Notes: a model not told the origin generated them from the sequence alone. DNA of 64,000 nucleotides from Hallella multisaccharivorax DSM 17128 (GCF_000218235.1 NZ_GL945017.1:647297-711296); one strand, 5' to 3'; counted from the stretch's first letter, positions 27,742 to 39,719 are shown. Program-made: numbers and translations.

Positions 27742-30732
27742 ATGAGACCAAAAGAAAGAAATGATTTCAAGTGTCGGTTTGTGCTTTTAGCCTTACTGAT
27801 GTTTGTGGAACTTGCTGCATTTGCCCAGCAAGTGAAAGTGTCGGGTACCGTGACCGACCCTGGTGGTGAGCCTCTGATTGGCGTAACAGTCAGGATTGCC
27901 AATGCCGGAAAAGATGTGGCTGGCAGCATCACCGATATGGATGGTAAGTACACTATCAGCGTACCTGCTTCTTCCTCGCTGATTTTCTCGTATATTGGCT
28001 TTGAGAGCACCACTCAGGTAGTAGGCGGACGTACGACAATCAACGTGACTCTCCATGAGAAGAACGATGTCCTCAATGAGGTTGTCGTCATCGGTTATGG
28101 TACGATGGACAAGAAAGAGTTGACCTCCGCCATCTCTCATGTCTCCTCCAAAGACTTTACACAGGTAGCCAGTGTCGACCCGTCGATGATGATCCAGGGC
28201 AAGGTACCGGGCGTGAGCATCACCAACACGGGTGCCGGCGACCCAAACAATCAGGCGAGCATCCAGATCCGTGGCGTGTCATCGCGTGCTGCCGGTTTAG
28301 GTCCTCTCATTGTCATCGACGGTGTGCCGGGTGGTAACCTCACCAATATCAATCCTAATGATATTGCTTCGTTCGATATTCTGAAAGACGGTGCCGCCTC
28401 TGCTATCTATGGTACCCGTGGCTCTAACGGCGTCATCCTCGTGACGACGAAGAAGGGCGCGCGCGACGGTGCCATCCATACATCTTATAATGGTACGGTG
28501 TCGTTCGATGTCATCAAGAAAGAACTCGACATGCTCAGTGCCGACGAGTACCGTGCCAACCGCATCGCTTCCGGTTCAGGTTATGATCTCGGCGGATCTA
28601 CCGACTGGCTTGACGAGGTGAGCCGCGTCGGCGTCCGAACCCAGCACACGCTGACCTTAAGCGGTGGCAACAGCAAGAGCAACTATCGTGCTTCTATCGA
28701 CTACCGTAATGCAGAGGGTATCGACCGTTACTCCGGACGTAAGGAATATGGTGGGCGCGCTTCCATCAACCATACCACGAAGAGCGGACTGTTGACCTTC
28801 GGGCTCAACATCGCTCCGCGTATCGCTTACCGCAGGAAAGCCTCCTGGGATGTCTTCCGCAATGCCATAGAGGCCAATCCTACCACTCCTATCATGAATC
28901 CGCAAAATCCTGCGCAGTATTATAACTTCAAGGGACAGGCGGCCGGCTATAACCCGGTGGAACTCGAGAACCTTGACAAGAACACAGGTACGACGAAGCT
29001 CCTCGACTGGGATGCTTCGGCCAAGCTCAACCTCTTCCCCTTGTTGCTTAAGAACCCGGGCAAGCAGATGCTCACTACACAGCTGACCTTTGCCGACCAT
29101 CAATACGACAACTACAACCAATTCTTCCGGCCATCGACAAGTACGTTGGCTATCAATGCCGGACGCAGCGGCGAGGCATCACAAGACTACTCCAAATCTT
29201 CAATGCAGAGTGTGGAATGGATTACCAACTACAGCAACTCCTTCGGTAATCATAATGTCAAGCTCATGTTGGGCTACTCCTATGAGTACAACAAATACTC
29301 TGGCTTGAACGCCAACAACAAGGACTTTCCTAACGATGCCCTTGAGGATAACAACCTCGGTTCAGGAACCTACGCCAAGGACAAGGGCGAAGTCGACATG
29401 GGATCGTACATGAACGACAACAAGCTCATTGCTTTCTTCGGTCGTGTAAGCTATGACTGGAAGGGCCGTTACATGCTGACAGCTTCTCTGCGCCATGAGG
29501 GTTCCTCTAAGTTCGGTGCCAATCACAAGTGGGGCAACTTCCCTGCCGTCTCTGTGGGTTGGCGTATCTCTGATGAACCATTTATGAAAGAAATGAAGAG
29601 CTGGCTCGCCGACCTGAAGCTACGTGCCGACTACGGTGTGACAGGTAACCAGGATTTCGACAGCTACAAGTCGCTCAACACCATGCAGGGCTTCGGTTAT
29701 TATATGTACAACGGTAAGTTCTATCAGGTATGGGGTCCTGGTAAAAACGTCAACCCTGACCTTCACTGGGAGAAGGGCAAGAACTGGAACATCGGTCTGG
29801 ACTGGACGCTGTTCCAGGGCAGGCTCTACGGTTCGTTCAACTACTACAACCGCAAGCAGCAAGATCTCCTTGGCGACTACAATGTCTCAGTGCCTCCTTA
29901 TTTGTTCACCACAACCTTCGTCAACGTAGGTACCATGCGTAACAACGGTTTTGAGTTCGACATCACATGGAACGCCATCAAGACCAAGAACTTCAGCTAT
30001 ACGCTGAACGTCATCGGAGCAACCATGGCCAACAAATTTGTGAGCTTCAGTAACAATCAGTTTGTAGGCCAGGACTATTATGATGTCGTCAGCCCTGAGG
30101 ATCCTTATCCTTTCCATACCTTGCAGCGCATTGAGAAAGGCAAGCGCATCGGTAACTTCTATATGCTGAAATATGCCGGTGTGGACCCACAGGGCCGCTG
30201 GGTGGTCTATGACAAGAACGGTGACAAGGTTCTCGCCGACAATGCTACCGACGATGACCGTCAGTATGTGGGCAATGGCCTGCCTAAGTTCACCGGTTCT
30301 ATGACTCACACCTTCCGTTATAAGAATATCGACCTCTCGCTGTTCTTCCAGACAGCCCTTGGCTTCGACATCTTCAATATCCATGATTTCTACTATGGCA
30401 CGAAGAACTTTCAGGGCAATGTCATGGACAAGGCATACAGCAAGAACAAGATCATCTCTCAGAACCCTATCGTGTGCGACTACTTCCTCGAGCCGGGCGA
30501 TTATCTCAAGCTCTCTTCTGTGAACATCGGTTACACGCTGCCGCTGAAGAGCAAGTTTATCGAGTCGCTCCGCATCTATGCTGTGGGCAGCAACCTCTTC
30601 ACCTGGACACAGTTTTCGGGTGTCGATCCTTCCACCTATCAGGTCAATGGTCTTAATCCAGGAGCCACGGGTTCACGTTCTTATTATCCGTCAACACGCC
30701 AGTTTATGCTTGGCATGCAGGTTGATTTCTAA
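27742..30732 (+). CDS. SusC/RagA-type TonB-dependent transporter
   Basis: The 996-residue outer-membrane protein has a signal peptide (about 1-29, ending AAFAQQ), a carboxypeptidase-regulatory-like domain (about 30-110) and a TonB plug (LNEVVVIGYGTMDKKELTSA). The beta-barrel ends in QFMLGMQVDF. Unlike the first SusC in the window it has no STN domain, so control is expected from the divergent DUF6377 protein and not from a FecR relay. It heads the operon susC-susD-susE/F-GH-GH97 and should import malto- or isomalto-type oligosaccharides, as inferred from the enzymes. Confidence 0.95.
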   Translation: MRPKERNDFKCRFVLLALLMFVELAAFAQQVKVSGTVTDPGGEPLIGVTVRIANAGKDVAGSITDMDGKYTISVPASSSLIFSYIGFESTTQVVGGRTTINVTLHEKNDVLNEVVVIGYGTMDKKELTSAISHVSSKDFTQVASVDPSMMIQGKVPGVSITNTGAGDPNNQASIQIRGVSSRAAGLGPLIVIDGVPGGNLTNINPNDIASFDILKDGAASAIYGTRGSNGVILVTTKKGARDGAIHTSYNGTVSFDVIKKELDMLSADEYRANRIASGSGYDLGGSTDWLDEVSRVGVRTQHTLTLSGGNSKSNYRASIDYRNAEGIDRYSGRKEYGGRASINHTTKSGLLTFGLNIAPRIAYRRKASWDVFRNAIEANPTTPIMNPQNPAQYYNFKGQAAGYNPVELENLDKNTGTTKLLDWDASAKLNLFPLLLKNPGKQMLTTQLTFADHQYDNYNQFFRPSTSTLAINAGRSGEASQDYSKSSMQSVEWITNYSNSFGNHNVKLMLGYSYEYNKYSGLNANNKDFPNDALEDNNLGSGTYAKDKGEVDMGSYMNDNKLIAFFGRVSYDWKGRYMLTASLRHEGSSKFGANHKWGNFPAVSVGWRISDEPFMKEMKSWLADLKLRADYGVTGNQDFDSYKSLNTMQGFGYYMYNGKFYQVWGPGKNVNPDLHWEKGKNWNIGLDWTLFQGRLYGSFNYYNRKQQDLLGDYNVSVPPYLFTTTFVNVGTMRNNGFEFDITWNAIKTKNFSYTLNVIGATMANKFVSFSNNQFVGQDYYDVVSPEDPYPFHTLQRIEKGKRIGNFYMLKYAGVDPQGRWVVYDKNGDKVLADNATDDDRQYVGNGLPKFTGSMTHTFRYKNIDLSLFFQTALGFDIFNIHDFYYGTKNFQGNVMDKAYSKNKIISQNPIVCDYFLEPGDYLKLSSVNIGYTLPLKSKFIESLRIYAVGSNLFTWTQFSGVDPSTYQVNGLNPGATGSRSYYPSTRQFMLGMQVDF

Positions 30733-30753
30733 ACAAACAATCATTACAAGACT

Positions 30754-32493
30754 ATGAATAAGCTATTTAGATATGCTGCCATGCTCATGATGCCGGCAGC
30801 ACTGCTGACGGTCACCGGCTGTACTGATCTCGATGAGACGCTCTACGATCAGGTGGCATCACAGAACTACTATAATACCAAGGATGACGTCATCCGTGCC
30901 GTTTTTCGGCCTTTCGAGCATGGTTTCTGGAGCATCCAGAGCCGTATGGTGCTCAATGAGGAGACCGCCGACCAGCTCATCACTCCTACGCGTGAGGACT
31001 GGTGGGACGATGGTGGCCGCTGGGCCCGTCTGCACCGTCACAAGTGGCTAACGACTAACGGTGAGGCACAGAGTGCCTACAACGGCTGCTTCCAAGGCAT
31101 CGGTCAGGCCAACATGGTCATCGAGGACCTTGACAAGCTCTCCGCTTCTAAGTTCGGATTCACCGAGGCAGAGTTCAACAACCTGAAGGCGCAGAACCGT
31201 GTCCTGCGTGCCTGGTTCTACCTTACGCTTCTTGACGAGTTCCGTAACGTACCATTCTCTGAGAGCTTCTATGATCAGTCGAAGAACACCATGAGCCAGG
31301 TAGAGCCGAAGAAGATTTACGACTTCATCGAGTCAGAGTTGAAGGCTGCCATCCCCGAGCTGGTGAAAAAGAGCAGTCTCGGCGGTAATGAAAATCTTCA
31401 AGGACAGTGGACACAGGCTGGTGCTGCCGCCCTCTTGACCCGTCTCTATCTCAATGCCAAGGTCTATGTCGGTGAGGATCATTTCGCTGACTGTGAGAAA
31501 GTGGCTCAAGACATCGTCGACGGTAAGTACGGCACTTACAAAGTCGCAGACCGCTGGGACGCTGCCTTCGACTGGAACAACGAGACCTGCGACGAGGTCA
31601 TCTTCGCTTTCCCGGCTTCTGCCTCTGAGTCTCACTGGCACTATAAAGGTGACACCTACTGGTGGTCAGTACCATCGAAAGCCAACGACTGGCTCCACGA
31701 CACCAAGAGCAAGGAGGGTAGCCACAACATCAAATACTCTTGCTCACCGAGCTACAAACCTAACGGCGAGAAATACAACTATGAGCTGGGTATGCCTGTC
31801 TCCCGCTTCAAGGATTATCCTTCTGATGTCCGCCTGAAGAAATACACCAACCTTGGCAACAACAAGCGTGAGGGTATGTTCGTCTATGGCAAGATTCAGT
31901 ATACCGATGACAATGGCAACACACAGTACCTGAAAGACCACAACGGCAAGTACACCCTTGACATACGTGATGCTGTAGGCAAGTTCGGTGCTACTGACGG
32001 CGACAAGTGGCTGGCTAAGTCAGAGAGCCGTCTTGAGGACGGTGACGACAACTCCGGATGGATGTTTGCCAAGTATCCGCTCTATTCTGACGACGAGGAT
32101 GGTCAACTTGAGGCCGACTACTGTGAGATCCGTCTGCCGGAGGTCATCTACAGCCTCGCAGAGTGTAAGCTGCGTGAGGGCAAGACCGAAGAGGCTGCCA
32201 AGCTTCTCAACAGCGTCCGTAAGCGCAACTATCCTTCATCCGACTGGAGCACGGTGCTCTATGCTCCTGAGGGTTCTGCCAAGCTCGACATGAGAGAGAT
32301 GCTCAATGAGTGGGGCCGTGAGTTCTTCGCTGAGAGCCGCCGCCGTATCGACCTCATCCGCTTTGGCAAGTTCACCAGCAACTGGTGGGACAAAGATGCT
32401 GACGCTGACAACCACACGCTCGTCTTCCCGTTCCATCCTGACATTCTCGGTTCTAACAGAAGCCTGAAGCAGAATCCAGGATATGACAATTGA
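30754..32493 (+). CDS. SusD/RagB-type surface glycan-binding lipoprotein
   Basis: The 579-residue lipoprotein has lipobox VTGC (Cys23) and SusD helical signatures: NLKAQNRVLRAWFYLTLLDE, EWGREFFAESRRRIDLIRFG and FPFHPDIL near the end. It caps the SusC barrel encoded 21 bases upstream. The region before the C-terminus contains a long Asp/Gly-rich insertion (about 355-450), which may form part of the glycan site. The glycan itself cannot be read from the sequence. Confidence 0.95.
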   Translation: MNKLFRYAAMLMMPAALLTVTGCTDLDETLYDQVASQNYYNTKDDVIRAVFRPFEHGFWSIQSRMVLNEETADQLITPTREDWWDDGGRWARLHRHKWLTTNGEAQSAYNGCFQGIGQANMVIEDLDKLSASKFGFTEAEFNNLKAQNRVLRAWFYLTLLDEFRNVPFSESFYDQSKNTMSQVEPKKIYDFIESELKAAIPELVKKSSLGGNENLQGQWTQAGAAALLTRLYLNAKVYVGEDHFADCEKVAQDIVDGKYGTYKVADRWDAAFDWNNETCDEVIFAFPASASESHWHYKGDTYWWSVPSKANDWLHDTKSKEGSHNIKYSCSPSYKPNGEKYNYELGMPVSRFKDYPSDVRLKKYTNLGNNKREGMFVYGKIQYTDDNGNTQYLKDHNGKYTLDIRDAVGKFGATDGDKWLAKSESRLEDGDDNSGWMFAKYPLYSDDEDGQLEADYCEIRLPEVIYSLAECKLREGKTEEAAKLLNSVRKRNYPSSDWSTVLYAPEGSAKLDMREMLNEWGREFFAESRRRIDLIRFGKFTSNWWDKDADADNHTLVFPFHPDILGSNRSLKQNPGYDN

Positions 32494-32518
32494 TGGTCAA
32501 CCTTAAACAGAAAAAACA

Positions 32519-33763
32519 ATGAAAAAGATAACAAGAATAACAAGATATGTACTATGTGCCTTGGTGATGCTTCTTGCCACATTTACCTTCCAGTCATGCG
32601 ACGACGCCAAGGATACCGTTCTCATCACCGAGGAGCTCCCGCTCAAGGTTGACCATCTCTATATGGTGGGCGATGCCACGCCGACAGGCTGGAGTATCGA
32701 TAACCCCACAGAGCTGACACGTGATGAGAACGACAAGTTTGTCTTCACCTATCACGGCAAGCTCAACGCCGGTGAGATGAAGTTCCCGCTCACGAAAGGT
32801 GCAGGCTGGGATGTGACCTTTATCTATGCTCCCGCCTCAGGCACGGAGATCAGTGACAAAGGTGTTGCCAGCGACAAGATAGACGTGCGCAAGGGTGGCG
32901 ATGACAACAAGTGGAAAGTCACGGTTGCCGGTATTTATACCCTGACGCTCAACCTCCGCGACCGTACCATCAACGCCGTGTACGAAGGCGAGGAGCCTCC
33001 TACGCCTATCGCCACCGAGTGGTTGTCGTTTATCGGCGATGCCACACCGTGGGGCTGGGACAACAATGTGCTTGCCTCAAAGGTGGAGGATGGCAGTGCC
33101 AAGTTCAAGAAGACTTCCGACAAACCGCTACAGTTCACCTATGATGGTCATCTCAATGCCGGTGAGTTCAAGCTGGCTTACGACAAGACCGATATCCCCG
33201 GCTGGAACAATTATATCCAGGCACCGGAGGCAGGCGTCACCATCAGCCACGAAGGCGTGTCCAAGAAAGGCATGGCAATCGGCGGCAGCGACAATAAATG
33301 GAAGGTCACGGAGGCTGGCACCTACAAGCTCGTCTTCGACATGACCAATCTCACCATCACAGTGGCTTCATTCACCGCCGACCCCGTGCAGCCTGCAAAG
33401 AATCCGTGGACTACGGAGACGCTCTATATCCTCGGTTCTGCTGCCAAGGGATGGACCATCAGCGAAGCACTGGCCCTCACGAAGACCGGCGACCAGCTCT
33501 TCGTCTATGAGGGACAGCTCAACGAGGGAACCTTCAAGCTCATGGCTACCAACGAGGGCGGATTCGGCACAGACGACAAGGACTGGTTCTATGCTCCCGC
33601 CAAAGACACTGCCATCAACACTGACGACAAGACATCAACAGACGTGGTCTACGGTACGGGTACAGCCGCCGATAACCAATGGAAAATCAGCAAGGCTGGA
33701 AAGTACAAGCTCACGCTTGACATGAAAGCCCACACTCTCAAGGCTGAATACATAGGAGAATAA
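32519..33763 (+). CDS. SusE/SusF-like surface glycan-binding lipoprotein
   Basis: The 414-residue lipoprotein has lipobox FQSC (Cys27). It carries three tandem carbohydrate-binding modules of the SusE/SusF type, starting near residues 46, 168 and 300. They are recognised by repeated LYMVGDATPTGW, LSFIGDATPWGW and LYILGSAAKGW, each followed by a Gly-rich LNAGEFKL-like strand. Trp residues at equivalent places are typical of starch-binding sites. It should hold alpha-glucan at the cell surface for the neighbouring SusC/SusD pair. The usual N-terminal Ig-like domain is very short here. Confidence 0.88.
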   Translation: MKKITRITRYVLCALVMLLATFTFQSCDDAKDTVLITEELPLKVDHLYMVGDATPTGWSIDNPTELTRDENDKFVFTYHGKLNAGEMKFPLTKGAGWDVTFIYAPASGTEISDKGVASDKIDVRKGGDDNKWKVTVAGIYTLTLNLRDRTINAVYEGEEPPTPIATEWLSFIGDATPWGWDNNVLASKVEDGSAKFKKTSDKPLQFTYDGHLNAGEFKLAYDKTDIPGWNNYIQAPEAGVTISHEGVSKKGMAIGGSDNKWKVTEAGTYKLVFDMTNLTITVASFTADPVQPAKNPWTTETLYILGSAAKGWTISEALALTKTGDQLFVYEGQLNEGTFKLMATNEGGFGTDDKDWFYAPAKDTAINTDDKTSTDVVYGTGTAADNQWKISKAGKYKLTLDMKAHTLKAEYIGE

Positions 33764-33783
33764 CCAATCTAAACGACAAAAAA

Positions 33784-35232
33784 ATGAAAACACATATCTT
33801 TTCTATCCTCGCTTTAGCAACGCTCCTCTTGAGTTGCAACAACAACGAGTGGGATGTTTCCAGTGACCTTACAGTAGACAAGGAGGATCCCACAGTGGGT
33901 CTGACACCTCTTGCCGAGCAGAAGGATATGGACAAGGCTCCACTCTATTGGAGCGTCTACGGTTCACTGCGCCAGCAGGAGAAAGACGGATCCTTCCCTA
34001 ATATCTTTACCGAGGACGACTGGGACAAAGCCATCGACTACGTGGCTACCAACCTCAAACCTTACGGCTACGACATGCTCGTCACCGACGGCTTCGCCTC
34101 TATGAGCGGTGACAATGGTTATATGACGCGCTACAGCCACGTCAGGAAAGACGAGGGCTCTCCGGAAGTAGAGCTCAGTACTATCATCGCCAAACTCAAA
34201 GCTAAAGGACTAAAGCTCGGTGTCTACGACAGCCCGTTCTGGCTTCATTACAATAACCCCGACGCCATCATCCCTGGTACCGACGGCATCAAGGTCAGCT
34301 CACTGCGCTATGATCCTGCCAAGGATAAGGATGTGCTCCATCCCGATAAGGAAGACAAGTTCTGGTGGGTCGTCACCGACCATCCTGGAGCAGAGCAGTT
34401 CTTTGAGGGCTTCTTCAAGCACTATGCCGACATGGGCGTGAAGTTTATCCGCATGGACTTTCTTTCTTGGTACGAGGATGGCATGAACTATACCGACCAG
34501 ATAGACAAAGGCTACGGTCGTGAGCGCTATGTCAAGGGCCTGCAATGGGTCAACAAGTATGCTCAGAAATACGGCATCTATGTCTCTCTTGTCATGCCGC
34601 ATCTGAAAAACAACGCCATCATTGAGAAATACTGTGGTAACATGATCCGCATCGATGCCGACGCTCTGGAGGGGTCATGGTATCGTTTCTCCGACAACAA
34701 CCGTGGCTCGCTGCGCGGCGGCTGGCCAAACTCAGAGAATGCCTTCGACGGATTCGTCAACTGGTCAAAGATCTCCGGCAGACAGAAAGTACGACTCGAC
34801 GGCGATTTCATCCGCATCGGATCTTATGCCAACGACGATGAGAAGATGTCGGTCATCTCCCTGCCGCTCATGGCTGGCGGTCCCGTCTCTGTCACCGACA
34901 TGCCTACCGGTCACGACCTCACCTTCTTCCAGAACAAGGAGATGCTGGCACTGCAGAACGACGGCTTCGTAGGTCAGCCCCTGGCACGTGACCTGTGGAG
35001 CACCGACGGTGAGATATGGTACGGCCAGATGAAAGACGGATCGTGGGTTATCGGTCTCTTCAACCGCAGCGAGGCTGCTGCCACACGCTCTGTGACACTC
35101 TCTCGGATGGGAATCTCCGGCGAATGGAAGATGCGCGATTTGTGGAAACATGCCGATGAAGGAACGGTATCAGATAAGATAGAGGCTGAGATCCCTGCCC
35201 ACGGCTGTAAGATCATCAAACTGACAAAATAA
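33784..35232 (+). CDS. Clan GH-D (GH27-like) glycoside hydrolase lipoprotein
   Basis: The 482-residue lipoprotein has lipobox LLSC (Cys18). A TIM barrel (about 50-390) carries FIRMDFLSW, with Asp225 as the likely nucleophile, and LDGDFIRIG, with Asp341 in the place of the DPDML acid/base of GH27. A C-terminal all-beta domain (about 400-482) follows. GH27 includes alpha-galactosidases and isomalto-dextranases. With SusE/F and a GH97 alpha-glucosidase next door, an enzyme that cuts alpha-glucan or isomaltose-type linkages at the surface seems more likely than a galactosidase. The family placement comes from motifs only, so the substrate is open. Confidence 0.65.
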   Translation: MKTHIFSILALATLLLSCNNNEWDVSSDLTVDKEDPTVGLTPLAEQKDMDKAPLYWSVYGSLRQQEKDGSFPNIFTEDDWDKAIDYVATNLKPYGYDMLVTDGFASMSGDNGYMTRYSHVRKDEGSPEVELSTIIAKLKAKGLKLGVYDSPFWLHYNNPDAIIPGTDGIKVSSLRYDPAKDKDVLHPDKEDKFWWVVTDHPGAEQFFEGFFKHYADMGVKFIRMDFLSWYEDGMNYTDQIDKGYGRERYVKGLQWVNKYAQKYGIYVSLVMPHLKNNAIIEKYCGNMIRIDADALEGSWYRFSDNNRGSLRGGWPNSENAFDGFVNWSKISGRQKVRLDGDFIRIGSYANDDEKMSVISLPLMAGGPVSVTDMPTGHDLTFFQNKEMLALQNDGFVGQPLARDLWSTDGEIWYGQMKDGSWVIGLFNRSEAAATRSVTLSRMGISGEWKMRDLWKHADEGTVSDKIEAEIPAHGCKIIKLTK

Positions 35233-35245
35233 ACAATCCATACCA

Positions 35246-35265
35246 AGAGCCTCGCAAGAGGCTCT
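35246..35265 (+). other. Intercistronic hairpin between the GH27-like and GH97 genes
   Basis: A perfect 8-bp stem (AGAGCCTC with GAGGCTCT) and a GCAA tetraloop, 13 bases after the stop of the first gene. No T-run follows, so it is more likely an mRNA-stability or processing element than a terminator. Confidence 0.6.
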
Positions 35266-35270
35266 TATAG

Positions 35271-37409
<2,139 letters not shown>

Positions 37410-37418
37410 AAAATGACG

Positions 37419-37452
37419 GAGGATGGGGTTAGTTCACCCATCCTCTTTTTTT
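37419..37452 (+). terminator. Intrinsic terminator after the GH97 operon
   Basis: A 9-bp perfect stem (37419-37427 with 37437-37445), a 9-base loop and a run of seven T. It overlaps the convergent thyX stop codon. Confidence 0.9.
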
Positions 37453-38373
37453 GAATTCCTCGAACAACGGCATGGCCAGCGTCTTGGCATCAGGATGGGG
37501 CTGCCCCGTGGTGCCGAGTGCCCGGAGATCAAAGAAATGCTTCCAGTCTGAGACAAAAGCGGTATGTACCAGCTCCGTCGCCGTGTCGAGGGGAAGCACC
37601 ACGCGCGCCTCCTGAGGCTTGCGACCGGCAGAGATGAGATTCATGTACGACTTCTCCGCTGCGAGATTGGCAAACACCCAGTTGTCGAGCACTGTTGCCG
37701 AGCCGTCGGTCACCTGTCGGGCCAGCTCCATAAACTGCTGGCCACTGACGGTCAGCAAGCCGCCTTTCACTTGTCCGGCCCATTCCGAGCCGGTCATCTC
37801 CTGCCTGATCCATACCGGAAGATTGATGGTGATTTCGTTGCCGAACTTCGCTTTCGAATAGTTGCAATAGCGTGTCGACTGCTCCGCCATGGAGTCGGCA
37901 CGGTGCCTGTTGAACTCACGAGTGATGGCAATCTGCGTGGAGAAGTGCACGGTCACACGGTGGGGATGACTGACCAGCGGCTCGCTCCAGAAAGCCTGCA
38001 AGTCGTAGAGCCGGTTGTTCTCAGCCAGCACGCGGAGATTGGTCGTGACATAATAGTTGTTGAAGGCAAAGTTCACCTGAGAGTACTTGTTGTTCATATA
38101 GAACACCCACGGCGCTACGTCAAAATATTTGTTGTTGCTTTGGCCAACTTCCTCTCTTGTTTTTTCATCGAAAACCAGATAGACGGTACCGTGCTCAAGC
38201 ATGGCAAAGTGCTCGCTCTTGATCATCCGTTCCACAAAAGGTTGCGCGGAAGTGGCCGTGGTATGATCCTCACTCTTGTAGCACACGCGCCCCACGCGCT
38301 CTATCTGCCTGTAGACACCGGCTACGCCCGGCTCCTGTTGCCATATCTCGAAGGATGGAATATCGATTCGCAT
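37429..38373 (-). CDS. thyX: FAD-dependent thymidylate synthase ThyX
   Basis: The 314-residue protein contains the ThyX motif RHRxxSxxxxSxRY at residues 156-169 (RHRADSMAEQSTRY), which binds FAD and dUMP, and an upstream STQIAITREFN helix. It methylates dUMP with methylene-tetrahydrofolate and NADPH without making dihydrofolate. It is longer than many ThyX proteins (about 220-250 residues), as is common in Bacteroidetes. The gene is a single unit, convergent with the GH97 operon. Confidence 0.95.
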   Translation of the reverse strand: MRIDIPSFEIWQQEPGVAGVYRQIERVGRVCYKSEDHTTATSAQPFVERMIKSEHFAMLEHGTVYLVFDEKTREEVGQSNNKYFDVAPWVFYMNNKYSQVNFAFNNYYVTTNLRVLAENNRLYDLQAFWSEPLVSHPHRVTVHFSTQIAITREFNRHRADSMAEQSTRYCNYSKAKFGNEITINLPVWIRQEMTGSEWAGQVKGGLLTVSGQQFMELARQVTDGSATVLDNWVFANLAAEKSYMNLISAGRKPQEARVVLPLDTATELVHTAFVSDWKHFFDLRALGTTGQPHPDAKTLAMPLFEEFKKRGWVN

Positions 38374-38474
38374 ATTGTATGAACTGTTCTTGTTGATTTA
38401 TGTTGACTGGCACGACAAAGATACAAACAAAATCTCATTCCTCCATACTCTTTCACCGATTATTTTCCAATACC

Positions 38475-38590
38475 GTTGCCTTTACACTGTAGACGCATTG
38501 CCTTTACACTGTAGACGCAATGCCTTTACGGCGTAGACGCATTGCCTTTACACTGTAGACGCATTGCCTTTACGGCGTAGAGGCAATGCC
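38475..38590. repeat. 22-bp tandem repeat array, four units (second copy of the GTAGACGC family)
   Basis: Full units start at 38486, 38508, 38530 and 38552, with partial units at each end and a period of exactly 22 bases. The core is TGTAGACGCATTGCC followed by TTTAC; alternate units read ACTG or GGCG at their start. It shares the GTAGACGC and TTGCCTTTAC blocks with the array at 19196-19317. It lies between the thyX and fur-like start regions, upstream of the promoter at 38614. Confidence 0.92.
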
Positions 38591-38613
38591 ACAGAATTGT
38601 TCCTGAAAAAGCA

Positions 38614-38645
38614 TTTGTTAGTTTGGCCGGTTTTTTGTAATTTTG
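38614..38645 (+). promoter_or_regulatory. Promoter of the Fur-family gene
   Basis: TTTG at 38614-38617 and TAATTTTG at 38638-38645 with a 20-base spacer give a full Bacteroidetes promoter. The start codon is at 38671. Confidence 0.75.
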
Positions 38646-38670
38646 CAACAATGAAAGGCATGTTGAGACA

Positions 38671-39099
38671 ATGGATGAGAAAACAAGCATTGATCTTCTG
38701 AGCAGTCACGGCATTAAGCCGACAAGTAACCGCATCCTCGTGGTCAAGGCATTAGCTGCGGAGGAGTATCCGTCGACCTTGATGGAGCTGGAAAGCCATT
38801 TGGTCAGCGTGGATAAGAGCGGCATCTTCCGCGCGCTGACGCTCTTCCGTGACCATCACCTTGTCCACTCCATCGAGGACGGCGAGGGAGGCATCAGGTA
38901 TGAACTCTGCCTCAGCCATGGAAATGATGATGAGGACGACGACCTGCACGTGCATTTCTATTGTGAGAAATGCCACAGGATCTTCTGCCTATACGACACG
39001 CCGGTGCCATCCGTCGGCCTGCCCCGCGGCTTTACGCGCGAGAGCTGCAACTATGTGGTCAAAGGCATCTGCGCAGAGTGCAATAGGCAAAAGACTTAG
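38671..39099 (+). CDS. Fur-family metalloregulator
   Basis: The 142-residue protein has an N-terminal winged helix (about 10-75, with SSHGIKPTSNRILVVKAL) and a C-terminal dimerisation domain. Two CxxC pairs for a structural zinc are present, YCEKCHR and GICAECN. A His/Asp-rich stretch (CLSHGNDDEDDDLHVHFYC) should form the regulatory metal site. Fur, Zur and PerR cannot be told apart from this sequence. The gene has its own promoter and stands alone, with an esterase pseudogene downstream. Confidence 0.9.
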   Translation: MDEKTSIDLLSSHGIKPTSNRILVVKALAAEEYPSTLMELESHLVSVDKSGIFRALTLFRDHHLVHSIEDGEGGIRYELCLSHGNDDEDDDLHVHFYCEKCHRIFCLYDTPVPSVGLPRGFTRESCNYVVKGICAECNRQKT

Positions 39100-39128
39100 A
39101 CATTCACTAACTTAGATAAACTTACTAT

Positions 39129-39719
39129 ATGAATCATTTTCTTCAACGAACCGCTGTTGTGGCGGTACTGCTTACCGCTTTGTCTTTCTCAGCCGTAGAG
39201 AAGGAATATTTATGACCCAAGGGGCAGATGCCCGATGCTCGCAAAGACCAGATCGCCGCCATGAGAGACGTGGTCAGCCAAAAGGATTTCAATGCCGACA
39301 AGCATCGTCTGCCCTATCTTGAATGGTTCGACGCGCCGGTCAAAGCCCTGCGTAACGGCTCCTGCATGATTCTGATCAGCGGCGGAGGCTATTACAATCC
39401 GGCCTACGTGCTCTCCGACGGAGCGAATGGAGAGAATGCGGCGGGAGGCAACGATGATCGTGACGTCATCAATCCGGAGTTTTCCTTCGATCTCAAGACC
39501 GCTCCAACGCTCTTCCTTCATGGCGACGCCGATGGCTATGCGGCCATGGGGGCGGTGAAATGCTGGGAAAAGATGCGCGCCATAGGCATGCAGGGCGAGC
39601 TTCACACGCTGGCTCTGCGCAAGCATTGTTTCCAGTACGAGGCTGCAGCCGGCACGGGAAGTTATACTTATCTGGACCGCATTTGGGATTTTCTTACAGA
39701 AAAGAAAATCAATCACTGA
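39129..39719 (+). pseudogene. Broken alpha/beta-hydrolase (esterase) gene
   Basis: The ATG at 39129 opens a signal peptide (MNHFLQRTAVVAVLLTALSF) and runs to an in-frame TGA at 39213-39215. The same frame continues past it with PKGQMPDARKDQI through to 39719. The oxyanion-hole block ISGGGYYN (near 39390) leads straight into AYVLSDGANG, with no GxSxG nucleophile elbow between. The Asp and His ends of the triad (LFLHGDADGY and KHCFQYE) are still present. The gene therefore carries a nonsense change and a large in-frame internal deletion, and cannot make an active hydrolase. Confidence 0.8.

Noticed and set aside
39213-39215. Selenocysteine or recoded TGA in the esterase gene
   Set aside because: No hairpin that looks like a SECIS element was seen after the TGA, and the gene also lacks its nucleophile region, so decay explains it better.
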